Assembly: GCF_902459465.1 (NCBI RefSeq)
Contig: NC_047083.1
Span: forward strand, 3,530,523 to 3,594,522
Reading direction: 5' to 3'
From: Asterias rubens
Lineage: Eukaryota > Echinodermata > Asteroidea > Forcipulatida > Asteriidae
DNA: 64,000 nucleotides
Under the pieces are notes generated by a model. The model was given only the letters and a program-made list of their open reading frames with translations. It searched no databases and was not told the DNA's origin. Shown piece by piece: positions 20,400 to 34,000 of the stretch (position 1 is the first letter of the stretch; each line of letters opens with the position of its first letter). The position numbers were made by a program, and so were the translations under genes.

Positions 20400-20645
20400 A
20401 GGCAGTGGATACTATTGGTAATCACTCAAAATAATTATTAGCATAAAATCTTTCTTGGTGACCAGTAATTGGGAGAGGTTGACGGTATAAAACATTGTAA
20501 GAAAGGGCTCCCTCTGAAGTGCCATAGTTTTCGAGAGAGAAGTAATTTTCCACCAGTTTGATTTCGAGACCTCAAATTACTCAATGTTATTGTTAGCATA
20601 AAAACTAACTCAATGAAGAGCTGTTGATAGTATTAAACATTGTTT
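20395..20645. mobile_element. MITE-A, partial, starting at the receptor stop codon
   Basis: TTTAAAGGCAGTGGATACTA begins inside the last codons of the receptor, whose TAA stop (20397-20399) lies in the MITE's terminal TTAA. The element breaks off after its GAGACCTCAAAT half-hairpin and may run into a second partial copy. Confidence 0.75.
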
Positions 20646-22490
20646 TTGTACATGGAAATAGAGAGAATAACAAAACTATATGTGTGTTTTTTAGAGAGGA
20701 AGACCAAAGATTGTTTTCTAAAGTCTTTTCATCAATATTTCAATTTGATTGAATTATACATGAATTCAGAGAATTCAAAGTAATTCAATGTTGGACATAA
20801 AATAAAATGATGCGAGTAAAGTGTTTTTTTAAGATCAACTATTGTTTTTTTTTATCAAATAATCTTGGGAAAAGATTTAAATATTATATATATATATTAT
20901 ATATATATATATATATATATTATTATTTGTCCTCGCCACTTCACTCCTATTGGTTCATAGCCACCAATATTGTTTCTGAAATAGAAACTTTGATTGGCTG
21001 TTATTTTCCCGCTTCTTTCTGGATCCTTTCCTTAATCCCTTTCCCCCTCTCTTTTTCTATAAATGGATATGTATTTGTTTGTACTTGTTTTATGCCTCTG
21101 AAGAAGGTCCGGATTGGATCGAAAGCTAAGGCCATCTACCCTATTCATTATATATATATATATTATAATAGAAAAGCCATTGCAATTGTTAAAAGAAGTA
21201 TTTCAGTTTTTCATAGAAGTAAGAAATCGGAGTAATTTTGCTACTCAAATTTATTTGTACACTAAAATGTATTCTTAAGTGTGGTATAATAATTATGCTT
21301 TATGTTTTGTTTTTTTCTAATTGAACAAGAAAAGCTAAAGTGTGTGACATGAGGCATGAATTTCGTTTGTATTTTTGTTTAAAATTTCCCACATTTTGTT
21401 TTGTATTTGTTTTTTTGCTTTTTTAAAGTCCCCTGTTTTAGAAACATTTATTTGTACACTAAAAACGTATTCTGCTTAAAAGTGTGTTATATGTTTTATG
21501 TTTCTAAACGAAAAAGAAGGCTGAGGGTTTGGCATGAGTCATGAGTGAAGTTTTTGGAGCTCTCGTTTCAAATTCCCACATTTTGTTTTGTATTTTGTTT
21601 GCTTTTGTAATTTTAATATCCCCTGTTTTGGGCCTACATTCCAATTTCTCAGTTCTCAAAATGTCCCCCGTACTTTAAAACCATTTTTTTTATTATAATG
21701 TTGCATTGTGTTTTTAAATTGAAAACCAAGGGCTATTTTCGCAAGTGTTTGGAAGTAACTGGGGAAAACAAATGAACTGACTGTTTTAAGACAGGAAATT
21801 TTAATAACTTTTGAAATAATGTTAATAGTTTTTTAGTAAACGAAATTGAACTATGCAAGTAATAAAATAAAGCTATGTTAACAGAGGTAGGTATTGGGAT
21901 CAACAGATATTTGTGAGTTGCCCGTTAGGTGTATATTTTGTGATACAAATGTTGTTGTTTTTTGTTACTGTATTTTATTTGGAACTAATATTGCAAACTA
22001 ATCTATGCAACTCAATGCAACTTGTATATATTTGAATAGAAGTGGATAAACTTAAGCATCCATAGTGATGCAGATGTGAAATGATTACAATAAAATTACA
22101 GAAATTGTACTACTTTAAAAAGAAAACTGTTATTCTACTTACATTTCAATCCAAGTGCTGTTTTCAAGGGTTTGGAAGCAACTTGGCTTTTAAGCAAGCA
22201 CATTTTAATATTGTTTGAAATTTGTAAATATTTTATAGTAAAAGGAAACGTTTAAAATTAATTATATATCTGTGATACTCTTGGTGTTATGATATTTTGT
22301 TTTATCAGATAGGCCAATTTTTTATTTTATTTTACTATTAAATTGCATAAAAATTATCTATGCATTTCAATAAAAAATAATTTGTAAATTTGGAATAGAA
22401 GTTAATAAACTGAAGTATCCATCTTTTTAATAATTGTTGTTCCCCAAATTTGTTTATGTTTTTCAATATCACTATGATCGATGCAGATGC
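20646..22490. other. AT-rich, gene-free; AT microsatellite
   Basis: An (AT)n run lies at about 20883-20922. Near 21098-21140 a GCCTCTGAAGAAGGTCC...GATCGAAAGC module resembles the other TCGAAACG copies. From 21240 to 22390, ACTAAAAxGTATTCT, TTTTATGTTT and TCCCACATTTTGTTTTGTAT blocks occur twice, suggesting an old duplication. No coding signal. Confidence 0.4.
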
Positions 22491-22498
22491 AAATGAAT

Positions 22499-22640
22499 AG
22501 GAGACTTTCCAACGCTAGGTGGCAGCAGACATACCGGGTAAATTTCCATTGTTTACGTAGTTCTGAACATGCGCATAATTCTGAGAACAATGGATTTACC
22601 CGGTAAGTCTGCTGCCCTCTATCGTCCCAGAAAGTCTCCC
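22499..22640. mobile_element. Foldback MITE-E (GGGAGACTTT ends), copy 1
   Basis: AGGAGACTTTCCAACGCTAG and GGCAGCAGAC are inverted as GTCTGCTGCC and AAAGTCTCCC. The loop contains the ATTGTTTACGTAGTTCTGA half. The second copy is at 60982-61128. Confidence 0.8.
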
Positions 22641-22754
22641 ATTGCTTTCACTTTAAAATTTTACCAAGGTTAGACCAAAACAAATTGCTAGATGCTCTGA
22701 CGGGAGTCCATGGGTTTTGTGCACCCACCCTCCGTCCTTACAAACTACAATGGC

Positions 22755-23660
22755 CCCGTTTTAGGGGCCAATTTCATAGAGCTGCTTGAGCAAAACATTT
22801 GGTTATGAAGCACAAAAATGGCTTGCTTATTTTACACACGTTATTGGCCAAAATGTCATGCCGTATTTGCTTGTGACTGGTATTGAGCTATTGTTTACTT
22901 AGCATAACAATTGAGTGGAGTCTTGGCCGGTATTCTGATTTTACTAAGCATGGATTATTTTGCTTAAGCAGAATATTTTGCTTAAGCAGCTCTATGAAAT
23001 TGGGCCCAGGGCCCAATTTCATAGAGCTGCTTAACGGTAAGCAAATTTTTTCGCTTAACGTAGCAAAAATAATTGCTTAAAACCATTCGGATTCCATGCT
23101 AAACGTACACGAGCTTAAGCACGTAAACAATCTGCGCGCGGAGATTTTATATCGTTTGCTTAAGCAAAACAGAAGAAGGCAGTGTATTTTGCACTGTGTG
23201 CATGGCCTAGGGCTGCTTAACGGTAAGCAAATATTATGTGGGCTTAACGTAGCAACAAAATTGCTTAAGCGTAAACCTATTTCACCAGCGGTTGATAGCT
23301 TAAGCACGTAAACAAACTGCGCGCGCAACATTTTAGATCGTTTGCTTAAGCGAAAAAGAAGAAGGTGCTGACAAAATGGCGGGCGAAATAAATGCGGAGT
23401 GCACTCGAGTGGCGATAAAAAAAAATTCATCACCTTCTGTGTCTGATATGTATTATTTGTAATGGTTCAAAGTGCCCCTCAAAAGGTTTACACACTAACT
23501 TGAAAGTAAACAAGAAGATAATACATTGTACAGCATGATTCTGAACCATTTTAGACACTCGTTTATTCGCTACATACACCTACCATACAAACACACGTAC
23601 AATCACCGCTGTGCCGGCACAATAACATCGTTTGCAATTAGTGTTGCACTATGCGCTGTG
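22755..23660. repeat. Cluster of GCTTAAGC-rich foldback repeats
   Basis: Repeated TTTCATAGAGCTGCTTAA, TTAACGTAGCAA, GCTTAAGCACGTAAACAA and CAAACTGCGCGCG blocks appear in both orientations (for example CCCAATTTCATAGAGCTGCT at 22770 and 23009). These look like overlapping short foldback elements with no coding potential. Confidence 0.55.
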
Positions 23661-24165
23661 TGAATCAGGGTGCTTAAGCAAAATAGAGGCTTTAAGAACC
23701 CTTTTTGTTTGCTTACCTATGTAAGCAAAAAACCTTGCTTAAGCAAGGGTATGAAATGAACAATTTGCTAGGTGCGCCCGTTAAGCACAAAATCGACCGT
23801 TACGGGATGCAGCTCTTTGAAACTGGGCCTGGCGCTTAAACAGGGTGCTTAAGCAATGGGTCTTTAAGGACCCTTTTTGCTTGCTTGGCTCGCCGTTTTA
23901 AGCAAAAAACCGTGCTTAAGCAAGGCTATGAAATGAAAAACTTGCTAGGTGCGCCCGTTATAAAGCACTAAATCGACCGTTACGGGATGCAGCTCTTTGA
24001 AACTGGGCCCGGCGCTTAAACAGGGTGCTTAAAGCAATGGGTCTTTAAGGACCCTTTTTGCTTGCTTGGCTCGCCGTTTTAAGCAAAAAACCTTGCTTAA
24101 GCAAGGCTATGAAATGAAAAACTTGATAGGTGCACCCGTTAAGCACAAAATCGACCGTTAATCAG
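23660..24165. repeat. Tandem repeat, three copies of about 170-180 bp
   Basis: Units begin with CAGGGTGCTTAAGCAA at about 23669, 23839 and 24020. Each holds CCTTTTTGxTTGCTT, TTGCTTAAGCAAGGxTATGA and CGACCGTTACGGGATGCAGC, the last missing in the third unit. Units 2 and 3 are nearly identical. Confidence 0.8.
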
Positions 24166-24754
24166 CCCTGGTCTCAGCGTGCAGCAATATACTGTAGCAC
24201 GTTGGAGGCCCATGGAGACAAGTATTCTCACTGGGTGTGTATCCCAACATATGCATAAGAACAAATCTGTTGAAATGTGGACTCAATTGACCATCATAAG
24301 TTGAAAAAGTAAAACAAATTCTGCACAATTTTGTCTGCTTTAAATTTCCGCTTGATACCTAATAAGGTCGCCTTCAGGCCTGAAAGTATATTACTTTATT
24401 TTGAAAAATTACTTTACTTTAGCTTTCAATGTAAGCCTGTCCTGAAAGCAGTAGATTTTTTTTAGAGGGGTCAGTTCTTAAATTGTCTGCCCATCAGTGC
24501 AGCCTGTCCGTTTGTGGATCCTTGGGAGAATCAAAGTGGTTTTTTTTCTGCAAATCTTTGGAAGAGGGAAGTTTTTGCCATGATTTTTTTTCACTTTTTT
24601 CACATTCTTTACATTCAATTCCTGTATGCAGTCGCATAATTTTATGTTTTCTAAAGATGGTCCATTCTTGTTATATTGCTTCTTCATAGGCCTATCTCTA
24701 GTTCTCCAGTCACGGATTTTCCTGTGTTTGCAAAATATTTATTACGCTATACTA

Positions 24755-25011
24755 TTACTTTTTAAGGTCTGTAACTTCTGACCAATAGGAACGCGTCTGC
24801 ATATGGAGCAATCTCTTAATTTAAATCAGAATGGTATTTCCCACCATGCAACCGGTTATTCAATATGGCGGCTTCCATGGAGCAGTATTTATCAACGTGT
24901 TAAGCATTTCGACTGTGAATAGTTTCACCTTATTACGCAGTTTCAGAAGCTGGTTAGGAAATAATTTCCTGTAGTTTTTCTGCAAGACGTCTCTATTTTG
25001 GGAAAACCAGA
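24755..25011 (+). promoter_or_regulatory. Putative TOP3B promoter and 5' UTR
   Basis: The 250 bp before the TOP3B start hold an inverted CCAAT box (GACCAATAGG, about 24779-24788) and a YY1-type motif (CAATATGGCGGC, 24861-24872), followed by an unspliced leader. YY1-type ATGGCGGC motifs just downstream of the start site are common in TATA-less housekeeping promoters, which fits TOP3B. No TATA box is obvious. The transcription start is inferred. Confidence 0.4.
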
Positions 25012-28000
25012 ATGAAAACAGCTTTAATGGTGGCTGAGAAGCCTCAACTTGCTCATGCCTTGGCCAAAATTTTGTCGCGAGGCAATCTGAATTCGAGGAA
25101 GGCGTCAAATGGCGTATGCTCCGTGCATGAATACATTGGAGTCTTCAGGGGAGAGTCGTGCAAGTTCAAGGTATATACTCTTTAATTATTGTTGATAGAT
25201 TCTGCCGACTAATACCAGAGTTAAAGAAGAAGTATTTAGATTCCTAGAACACAGAAGAACCCTTTCCTTTCCTCTCAATTCTGCCATCAAATTTTCACTT
25301 TATAATTATATTTTAATTTTTTTTATAAAATTTAAAAAGGAATAATGAATATCTCAATTTGGGAACACTCACAGGTCAACATGTAGTGTATGTGTACGCA
25401 TGCAAACTAGTACGCCTGCCAATGAACCTGAACACAAATAATTGATCAACTCGTGCGCCCGCCGCCAACTAAAGTTGTGCATGCACAAACTCGAACGCAG
25501 TGTGCTGTGCAATACAATGTATTGTAGCCCACCTTGTTGAGCTGTAAATGGCTTCGCTTTTAACATCGGTCTCATCACTGTAAAGACCGTTGTTAAAAAA
25601 GCGGAGCCATTAACACTATTAAACAGCTCAACAAGGTGGGCTAAATACAACGATAATCATGATCATGCCCGGTACATTTCTACGTGTTTGGAAATGAACC
25701 GTCTACTATATACCGGGAATTATAAATTCAAAATTAAATCATAATAACATCCATTATTTTTGCTGAATGCTTGATTGAACTTATTATTGTTTGGCTTTTT
25801 TATAATTCACTTTACTAATTAAAGTTATAGCAAAAAACGTGCGCATAAATATTTTAATATTTTCTTAAATAATATTAATAAGGCATACATTTCCAAACAA
25901 TGGAAAGTTTAATAGTTAGGTGTTAAACATAATATGAAAAGTAACATACATGTATTGACCAAATGCGTTAGGCTATTTCAGTGAAATGCGCATTTTAAGC
26001 GACGTGGTGGCATTTACATGTAAACCTATTGACCACCAAAATGGTGAGCGTGGCACAGGCGCCGCGTAAGACGTGCGTCAAAGGGGTCAATTGGCCTACA
26101 ACTTACTATTTATTTACTTTGCACACTTTGTTTTGCATAAAAACGGCAAAACATGATGTTTCACATCCTTCACAACCTCGTCGATTGAACCTGGGAAACC
26201 CACCTCACTAAACCAACACGCCCTACTAGAAGAACCCATCCACTCTCACTCATGCAACTTCAAGCCAGGACTACAATTTACGCCAACACTTTTTTCCCAT
26301 GGACTATACCACACTGAAATGGACTCCCCCACAATATCCTAGACTTAAAAGACTACAAAGCCTTCAAGACAGTGATCAAAGCTCACTTTAGACATTTCCA
26401 CTAGTTCATTGGTCAGGTCATCAAACTCTGATGCGATGCGGGTTTCCATTTTTATCGGAGTATAATATCCAGATCCAGTACAAGGCTCCAGAAAACATAG
26501 CGATCATTCATAGAGCAATTTGCTCTATCTTGTGTACAAGGTGGAATGGTGAGTGAATGAGTCGGTGCGTAGGAGTTTGCATGCGTAGTTGATCAGCATT
26601 CTCTCATTTTAAAGTAAGGAGGTAGGCTACATGCGAACTGTCGGTTCCACTATGAATGAATAAGTGGTGTGGTGGGATTACGGAAACTTTTCTGTATTTT
26701 ATAATGATAATATAATAATATCGAAGTCTTATATAGCGCACGTATCTACCAAACAAGGTACTCAAGGCGCTGAGTATATACAAACTTTCAGAAAGATAGG
26801 TTGTTGCAGTGATGAATTCTGAGACCCAATTATTTAGCACCTTATAAGGGTTTACAAGGTGCTACGGCGCATTAAGCAGCCGCAACCAGGAAAACCGGGG
26901 CAAACCGCTTCTCTTTTCGATAAGTGTACTGGGTTCTTTTACATGCGTTACACAACACATGGGACCAACGGCTTTACGTCCCATCCGAAGGACGAAGCAA
27001 TGGTTAAGTGTCTTGCTCAAGGACACAGTGTCACGGCTGGGGATTCGAGCCCACTCTCTGCTGATCAGAAACACCAGAGTTTGAATTCGGTGCTCTTAAC
27101 CTCTCGGCCACGACACTTCCACATTTTATGTTCATGCTTGCCATCACGCATGAATGTTAAAATTGGTCTAGCTCAGAAATTTTAGCAAATTTAAAGAGTT
27201 GTCGTTAATGTGTCACTGTCTGAAAGGCTTACTGTTTTGCTTTTTTCTGTGTGTTTATATTTTTGCCATTTTTTGTGTGGCCATGTTTTTGCTTCTGTGT
27301 GTGGCCATGTGGTCTTCAGAATCTTCAGAAATGATACTGTATGAAAATGCCTTGGAAGGCTTTTTAAACATACAGTGATGGGATTGGACATCATTTTGTC
27401 GTCAGACGTTTTAGCAAGTTAAAGGGTGTGTTGTCAATGACATGTTAATAGGTTCTAATACTGGTTCAATCTTCTTTGTGTTTTTGTCTCTACATCTGTA
27501 CATAGTTCACCTCTGTGTGTGGCCATGTGATGGGCTTGGACTTCAATTCCCGTTTCAATAACTGGGACAGAGTTGATCCGGTAAGTACACCCTATCTACA
27601 TACCTTGCCAAATACATCAGATTGCAACACGGTTGGAATGAGAACCATACCAAATTGATTTTGTTGCATTGTCTGTTTGTGTTAAATCAGTTTTCAAAAT
27701 TTACCCAGTCAGTTTCCCTTGTGGTTTATATTGATATCTGAAACAAAAAGTCGCATCCCCTGTAGGTGATCCCCTGGCTGCCGCTTCCCAGGTTGTATCA
27801 TAATTTGGGTGTGATCCTTGGCTACACGGAAGTTAACGGTTGTATGGCTTCTGACTGGCACCCCCCGAACAAAGACATTGACAAAATAGGGACACCGTCA
27901 ATATAGGGCTAGATAGCTCAGTTGGTAGAGCGCCAGGCATTAATCCGGAGGTCGTTGGTTCGAATCCCACTCTAGTCAATTCTTGTTTCAACCCCAAAAA

Positions 28001-31000
28001 TAAGTTTTTAAGTGTCTGGCATTTAATACAATGTTTCCTTTTGTACATATAGGCGGAGTTGTTTGACGCCCCAACTGAGCAGAAGGAAGCCAACGCTAAG
28101 TTGTCGATCCCAAGAGTCCTACAGCAAGAGGTTTGTGTCTAAAACGTGCAGAAATATTTTATGCAGAAACCTTTCTCAGATTAAAAGCAGTGGACACTAT
28201 TGGTAATTACTCAAAATAATTATTAGCTAAAAACTTACTTGGTAACGAGTAATGGGGAGAGGTCGATAGTATAAAACGTTCCCTCTGAAGAAACAGCTCC
28301 CTCTGATTTCAAGACTTCAGATTTAGAATTTGAGGTCCTGAAATCAAGAATCTGAAAGCAAACAAATTTGTGTGATCGTGGTGCGATTAAGGGTGTTTTT
28401 TTCTTTCATTAATATCTCGCAACTTCAACGACTGATTGAGCTCTAATTTTCACAGGTTTGTTATTTTATGCATATGTTGAGTGGGTACACCAACGATGAA
28501 GACTGGTCTTTGACAATTACCAATAGTGTCCAGTGGCTTTAAACTTTTTTGAACCTCTGTAAAACAACATTTATTAATAGTAGTGGCTTGTTATTAGGCC
28601 GAGTAAAAAAAAAACATGTTTCACGTCCGGGTTTTTCAAAAAAAGGAGGAAGAGGGGCTTTTTATTTTTTATTTTTTATTTCAAGATGGCCGCCATTCTT
28701 TGTTAAAATGTCAAATATCCAATGTTTTTTCTACTGCTGAAATACACAAAACATAAATGAATCAATTTAGTCGAGGCATTCAGACAAGACATTCAGATTG
28801 TTTTTGCTGAGATCATTTAAAATAACCCTATTTAAAAAAAAATAAAAAAATAATGTGCATAAAAAAATAAAATAAAAAAGGAGGCGGCCTGTAAAAAGGA
28901 AGCGGGCGGGGACGCGAACATGTTTTTTTTTTTTACTTGGCCTTATAGCGAGCATTATCTGTCATTATTAGTGATGCTCCCGCCGTCAATTTCACATAAC
29001 TCTTTCTAACTTAGGATTAATCTTATGACTTAGGGCGAGTCCCAACCATGCATATGTACTGTAGCATGCAGACCTTAAGATTAATCCTAAGTTAGTCCTA
29101 CCGGGCTGTATGCTTCGTTTTTTGATAGAGCAAGGGCACCAAGGCATTTTCTTCTTGGTAAAGGGCACCCTATGAAGAAATTGCAAATTTGTACTGGAGC
29201 ATTTCTAGGGCACCAAGGCAATGACCAGGGGACATGGAGGCAATCGCCTTCGTTGCCTCCGTGAAGTATCAGGCCTGGACTCGAGATAATACGAGTCCTA
29301 ACTCTTTGTGAAATCAACGGCTGGTGCTGTAACCATACAGTATTTTCAGCAAGGCATGTAGAACTTTGTTTGAATTATTATGAGACCTAATCCTTAGCAC
29401 CATTTAATGGTTTACAAGTTGCTATGGTGTAAAACATCACATCAGGGACACAACATCCCGCAGCGTCCCATCACTTCTGAAAGCCCATTTAATTCAGGAG
29501 GCCTACCATCAATGACTTATTAATTTCATCTGGGCCTCATCAACACCTTGGGGCTAACCTTTGATTTAGGCGATCTAGCAAACAAGTGACATAACATTAC
29601 AATTCCATGGTGAACAAGCATGCGCAGTGAGAATTTGTCTGCTTATTTGAGAAATCATGGTGAAATATGCTTGATGCTTACAAATGCATATTTTTGTGCT
29701 ACATTAAGCACAAAATTTGCTTACCGGTAAACAGCTTGATGAAATTTTGCCCAGCTCTTGTAAAATAAGTTGTTGGCCAGTAAACATGTTGAGGTATATA
29801 GTGTTGACTCTCACCCCCATTATGCTTTGCATGGATTGTTCCATCTTGGTTTATCTGATAGTGTTTGGACTATTCCATTACAGGGTCGAGGGGTGGACTA
29901 CCTGATCTTATGGCTTGACTGTGACAAAGAAGGGGAGAATATTTGCTTTGAGGTTGTAGACTGTGTTCAGCCCTTCATGAATAAAACCTCAATGAGCCAA
30001 CAGGTAAGATGCTTGAAGCAAACGTCTGGTCTTACAAATCACTAAGCAGAACAAAAAAATGCTTAGGCATTATCGACACCTCTGAGCTTCCATATGGAGC
30101 AAAATGCACCAGTTTGTAAACGTTTGTGTGTTTTTAGTAGATGGTAAATTTGCATTGGGCATAGTGGGGATAAAGAATATTGTTTTGTTCACCCAAACAC
30201 CATCTACATGTACACACCAATGTGTATCATAACAACCTCTAGCTATTGGGCAATCTCGGTCGTCTAGTAGTAAGACATTTGCGCTAGAATGACAAAGGTC
30301 ATGGGTTTGAATCCCACCCTAGTAATATTCATTGGATTTTGTTCACAGGACTCTGGAAAGTACACGTACTACAGTGCTTCTGAATGTAATTGTATCTTGT
30401 CGCACTTACAGGATCAATACCTTTTTAGTAGATCAAGTTTTTGGCCTTGACATGAATCCGTAATTACTTTGAATTTTTGTTTGTTTGTTTTACAACAGAC
30501 TGTATTCCGAGCTCGTTTTAGTGCCATCACCGATACTGACGTTAGGGGAGCAATGGACAGACTTGTCGAACCAAACAAGAACGAGGCGTTGTCCGTCGAC
30601 GCCAGGCAGGAATTGGACCTTCGGATTGGTTGCGCCTTCACCAGATACCAAACCAAATTCTTCCAGGTATGGACTTATTAATTTTCTAGAATGAAGAGAT
30701 TCTTTGAGATAAAATAAATTGTGATTAAGACTGTGGGACTAGTGTCGAAGTTCAGACTGTTAATTGCTTAGTCGAATTGCGACCACCATTTGTCAACTAG
30801 CTGGTTACGTGTGCTGCTGCCGCCACAACTGCTATAAATATGCCGCAATGCATCTTTGGAAATAATAGTTAGTTGCGACTGTTTGAGGCATGACTTTGTT
30901 TTCTCTTACACGTTTTTTTTAAAGTATCAAATAGCCTGACATTTTAGGCCCAAAACGCAAATAAAAAGCGAGCACTGAAGAAGTTCAAAAAATGCCTTTT

Positions 31001-34000
31001 AGACACTAGCAAGGTCAAAATGCAAAACCTTTAAATATTTTGTGGCAGTTGATTGGGTTGACAGCCCAATCAGTTAAGAGTAGCCCTCAATTTGAAGCGG
31101 CGGTCCGGCCTTGTCTGCCTTTCAAAGACCCACACAAAAGTTTACACAGATCCAACCTATCAGCACCCCTAACCCTAACCCTAACCCTCCTCCTTTTCAA
31201 AAAAAGAAGGAGACTTTGATGAGTGTACATGCCTTTAACATCTACATGTACCTTTATCGCAATAGATGAAATTTCCAGTGATCTAAGGCGATTTCTCAAT
31301 TTAAAGCAATCGCACAACATCAGTAAACAGTGTTGTCCAAATGCCCACATTTGTGTTTCACAACTTAAATAAATGTTTATTGGTTGATATAAAATAACAA
31401 ACTTGTAACAGATTTAGGCTCAATCGGTCATCGGAATTGGGAGAAAATAACGGTAAAACACACCCTTGTTTCCGCATGTATTGGCCGTGTTATGACATGT
31501 GTTTAAAATAAATCTGTTATTCTCGATATCGAGCATTGATAATTGTTTTCTCAAAAAGTAAAGCATTTCATGTAATAATATTTCAAGGGAAGTCTTTCAC
31601 CATTACCTTCTGTAAACCCTGTAAGTTATTTGCAAATCTGTGAACTTTTAATTTTTGTTCTGTTCAGAAAGTGTTCAATGGCTAAAAAGATTGCCACAAA
31701 TGCCTTGAGGAGAGGCTAGTTTCAACACAGCGGTAATGTCACTCAATCTTTATTTCTTTGATCCTCAGGGTAAATACGGAGATTTAGACAGTACTCTTAT
31801 CTCATTCGGTCCGTGCCAAACTCCTACCTTGGGTCTGTGCGTCAATCGTCATGATAAAATACAGGAGTTCAAGCCAGAGCCGTTCTGGATCATTCATACC
31901 GAGGTAGGGTACAAGACTTTCATTACAGAGTTTTAATTTTTTCGACGACAGATGGTTCTGCGACGGTTAGTAGTTTTCAGCCAAACATTGTCGTTTCAGC
32001 TTAGCACAGACTCATCCCAAGTTCTGTCGTAGAAATTGAGGGACCACTGCCTCAACCCTGAGGCATGCGCAGACGACGCCAAATGTCATCTTTACCGTCG
32101 CAGAACCATCACGAAAAACGAGAACTCCCTATTATAAGTAGGATTTGAAAATTTGCACAGTGGGAGTTTAATCAGGTGAGGTTTGTGGAAGCACCATATT
32201 AAAAAAGTAAATCTTCACACAACAGTCCCGAAAATGTGTTTCTTGTCCCCTGATATGAAGTTCGCCAGAATGTTTCTTTTCTTAAAGATCGTTTTGATTT
32301 GATTATGTTCAGGTTGCCCATCCAAGTGGTAGGAATCTGACTCTGGATTGGGACAGAGTTAGGATGTTTGATCGAGATATCGCACAGATGTTCCTGAACC
32401 TGGTCAAGGGACAAAAAGACGCAAAGTAAGATTTTTAAAAATTAATTAGAAACACTTTGATGTTGGGGATGTTTAAAGCTTTGCTTGGTGTGAAGGATGA
32501 GAATAAAGGCCTTTTCACACCGTCCAAAATCTCAAGGGTCGGAACCGGTTTCCGAACGTGAGATTTTGTTCAACCCGTTTGACACTGTAAAAATTTCAAT
32601 CTGCCTCCATTCCGGGTAGCATGCTCTAGCCGGATAGAAATCAACCCTGGCAGGGACTAGGGTTGAAAATCTCAATCCGTATCGAAATTGCATTTTCGGC
32701 GTGAACCGTTAGCCGGTTCATGCAAAGACCAGTGTGAATGTTGCTTATCTCTGATCCGTGTCCAAAAAAAAAGAAGAAGGCTGAACAGGAGAGGACCGGG
32801 GGGGTGGAGATCACAAAGAGTTAGGACTAGTCTTATCTTGAGTTAGGAGCAGTTACTAACTAAGGACTATCCATGCAATGTGTATATCTCCTAGGACTAG
32901 TCCTAAGTTAGGACTAGTCCTAAGTTAGGACTAGTCCTAACTCTTTGTGAAATCGACCCCTGGGTAGGTTTCAACGCGGTTCGAAATGGAGGTAGTGTGA
33001 AAAGGCCTTAAACTATAAATAACTAGTAAACTTGCGTTTACAACCATGTAATAATTCTCTTTTTAGGGGGGGGGGGTTGGCTCTGAGGGAGTGTTGGCTC
33101 TGAAAAGAGCTGGTTTGGTCTTGACTCCTGAAGACAAGAAGAGTTACTGTTCGAAACGTCAATACCAAACTGGCTCTTTTCAGTGCCAGACTCCCTCAAA
33201 CGAGAACTGTAGCATGTTAGTTACAGTTTATTCTAACTTTGAGTTTGAAAAGATGTGTTTTTAAATGAGTCTTGGATGAGCTGATCGAGGATGAGTCACA
33301 GATGTGAAGAGGGAGCTTGTTCCAGCAGGTTGGTGCAGCCTCTGAGAATGCTCTATCACCATAGCGGGTATTCAGGCGTGGGCCATTGGAGACTTGAAGA
33401 TGATTGTTGATCGAAGGCTCATGGATGAAGAAGGCAGCTTTCGTGAGATGAGACTAGTGATGTATGTGAGAGGATCAAATTCATCTGAGAAATTTATCAT
33501 GTGTTATGTTGTTCTTTAAAACACTTCTTTTCTACGAGAAAATCTTAACAACCCTTAAACACTCTGTCTATTTCAGGGTAACTGGTGTCACACAAAAGGA
33601 GAAGGTTAAACAGCGCCCTCAAGCACTGAACACGGTAGAGTTGATGCGTGTTGCGAGCGCCTCGTTAGGTATGAGTCCCCATCACGCAATGCAGATTGCC
33701 GAGAGGTTGTATATTCAAGGTTACATCAGCTATCCACGTACTGAAACAACGCACTACCCGGAAAACTTTGATCTCAGGTAAGTGTTGATGAAGGCAATTT
33801 TATTTAAAAACATCTGTTACTTCTCGTCTTGACAATGGCAATGAACTTCTCTACAGTCTTCCTAACAACCAGATTTCCCGACTTCAACGCCTCCAAAATA
33901 ACACTGCCCGCATTGTGACATTGTCTAGAAAAATCCTGTTCTATCACTTGCATTCTGAAACAAATTCAATCATTTTAGTGAGAACTTACTTCTTTCTCAA

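Noticed and set aside
23660..24165. CRISPR-like array
   Set aside because: The units are 170-180 bp tandem repeats without distinct spacers, in animal DNA with spliceosomal introns.
27905..27975. A tRNA gene (box A and box B both good)
   Set aside because: No paired acceptor stem or complete tRNA 3' half. The same leader and tail occur at 15275-15545, so it is the head of a SINE. The same reasoning applies to the heads at 3130, 4285, 12412, 30255, 39100, 60085, 61667 and 63650.
31166..31188. Telomere or fusion-site signal
   Set aside because: Only about three and a half CCCTAA units inside an intron, too few to argue for a telomere.
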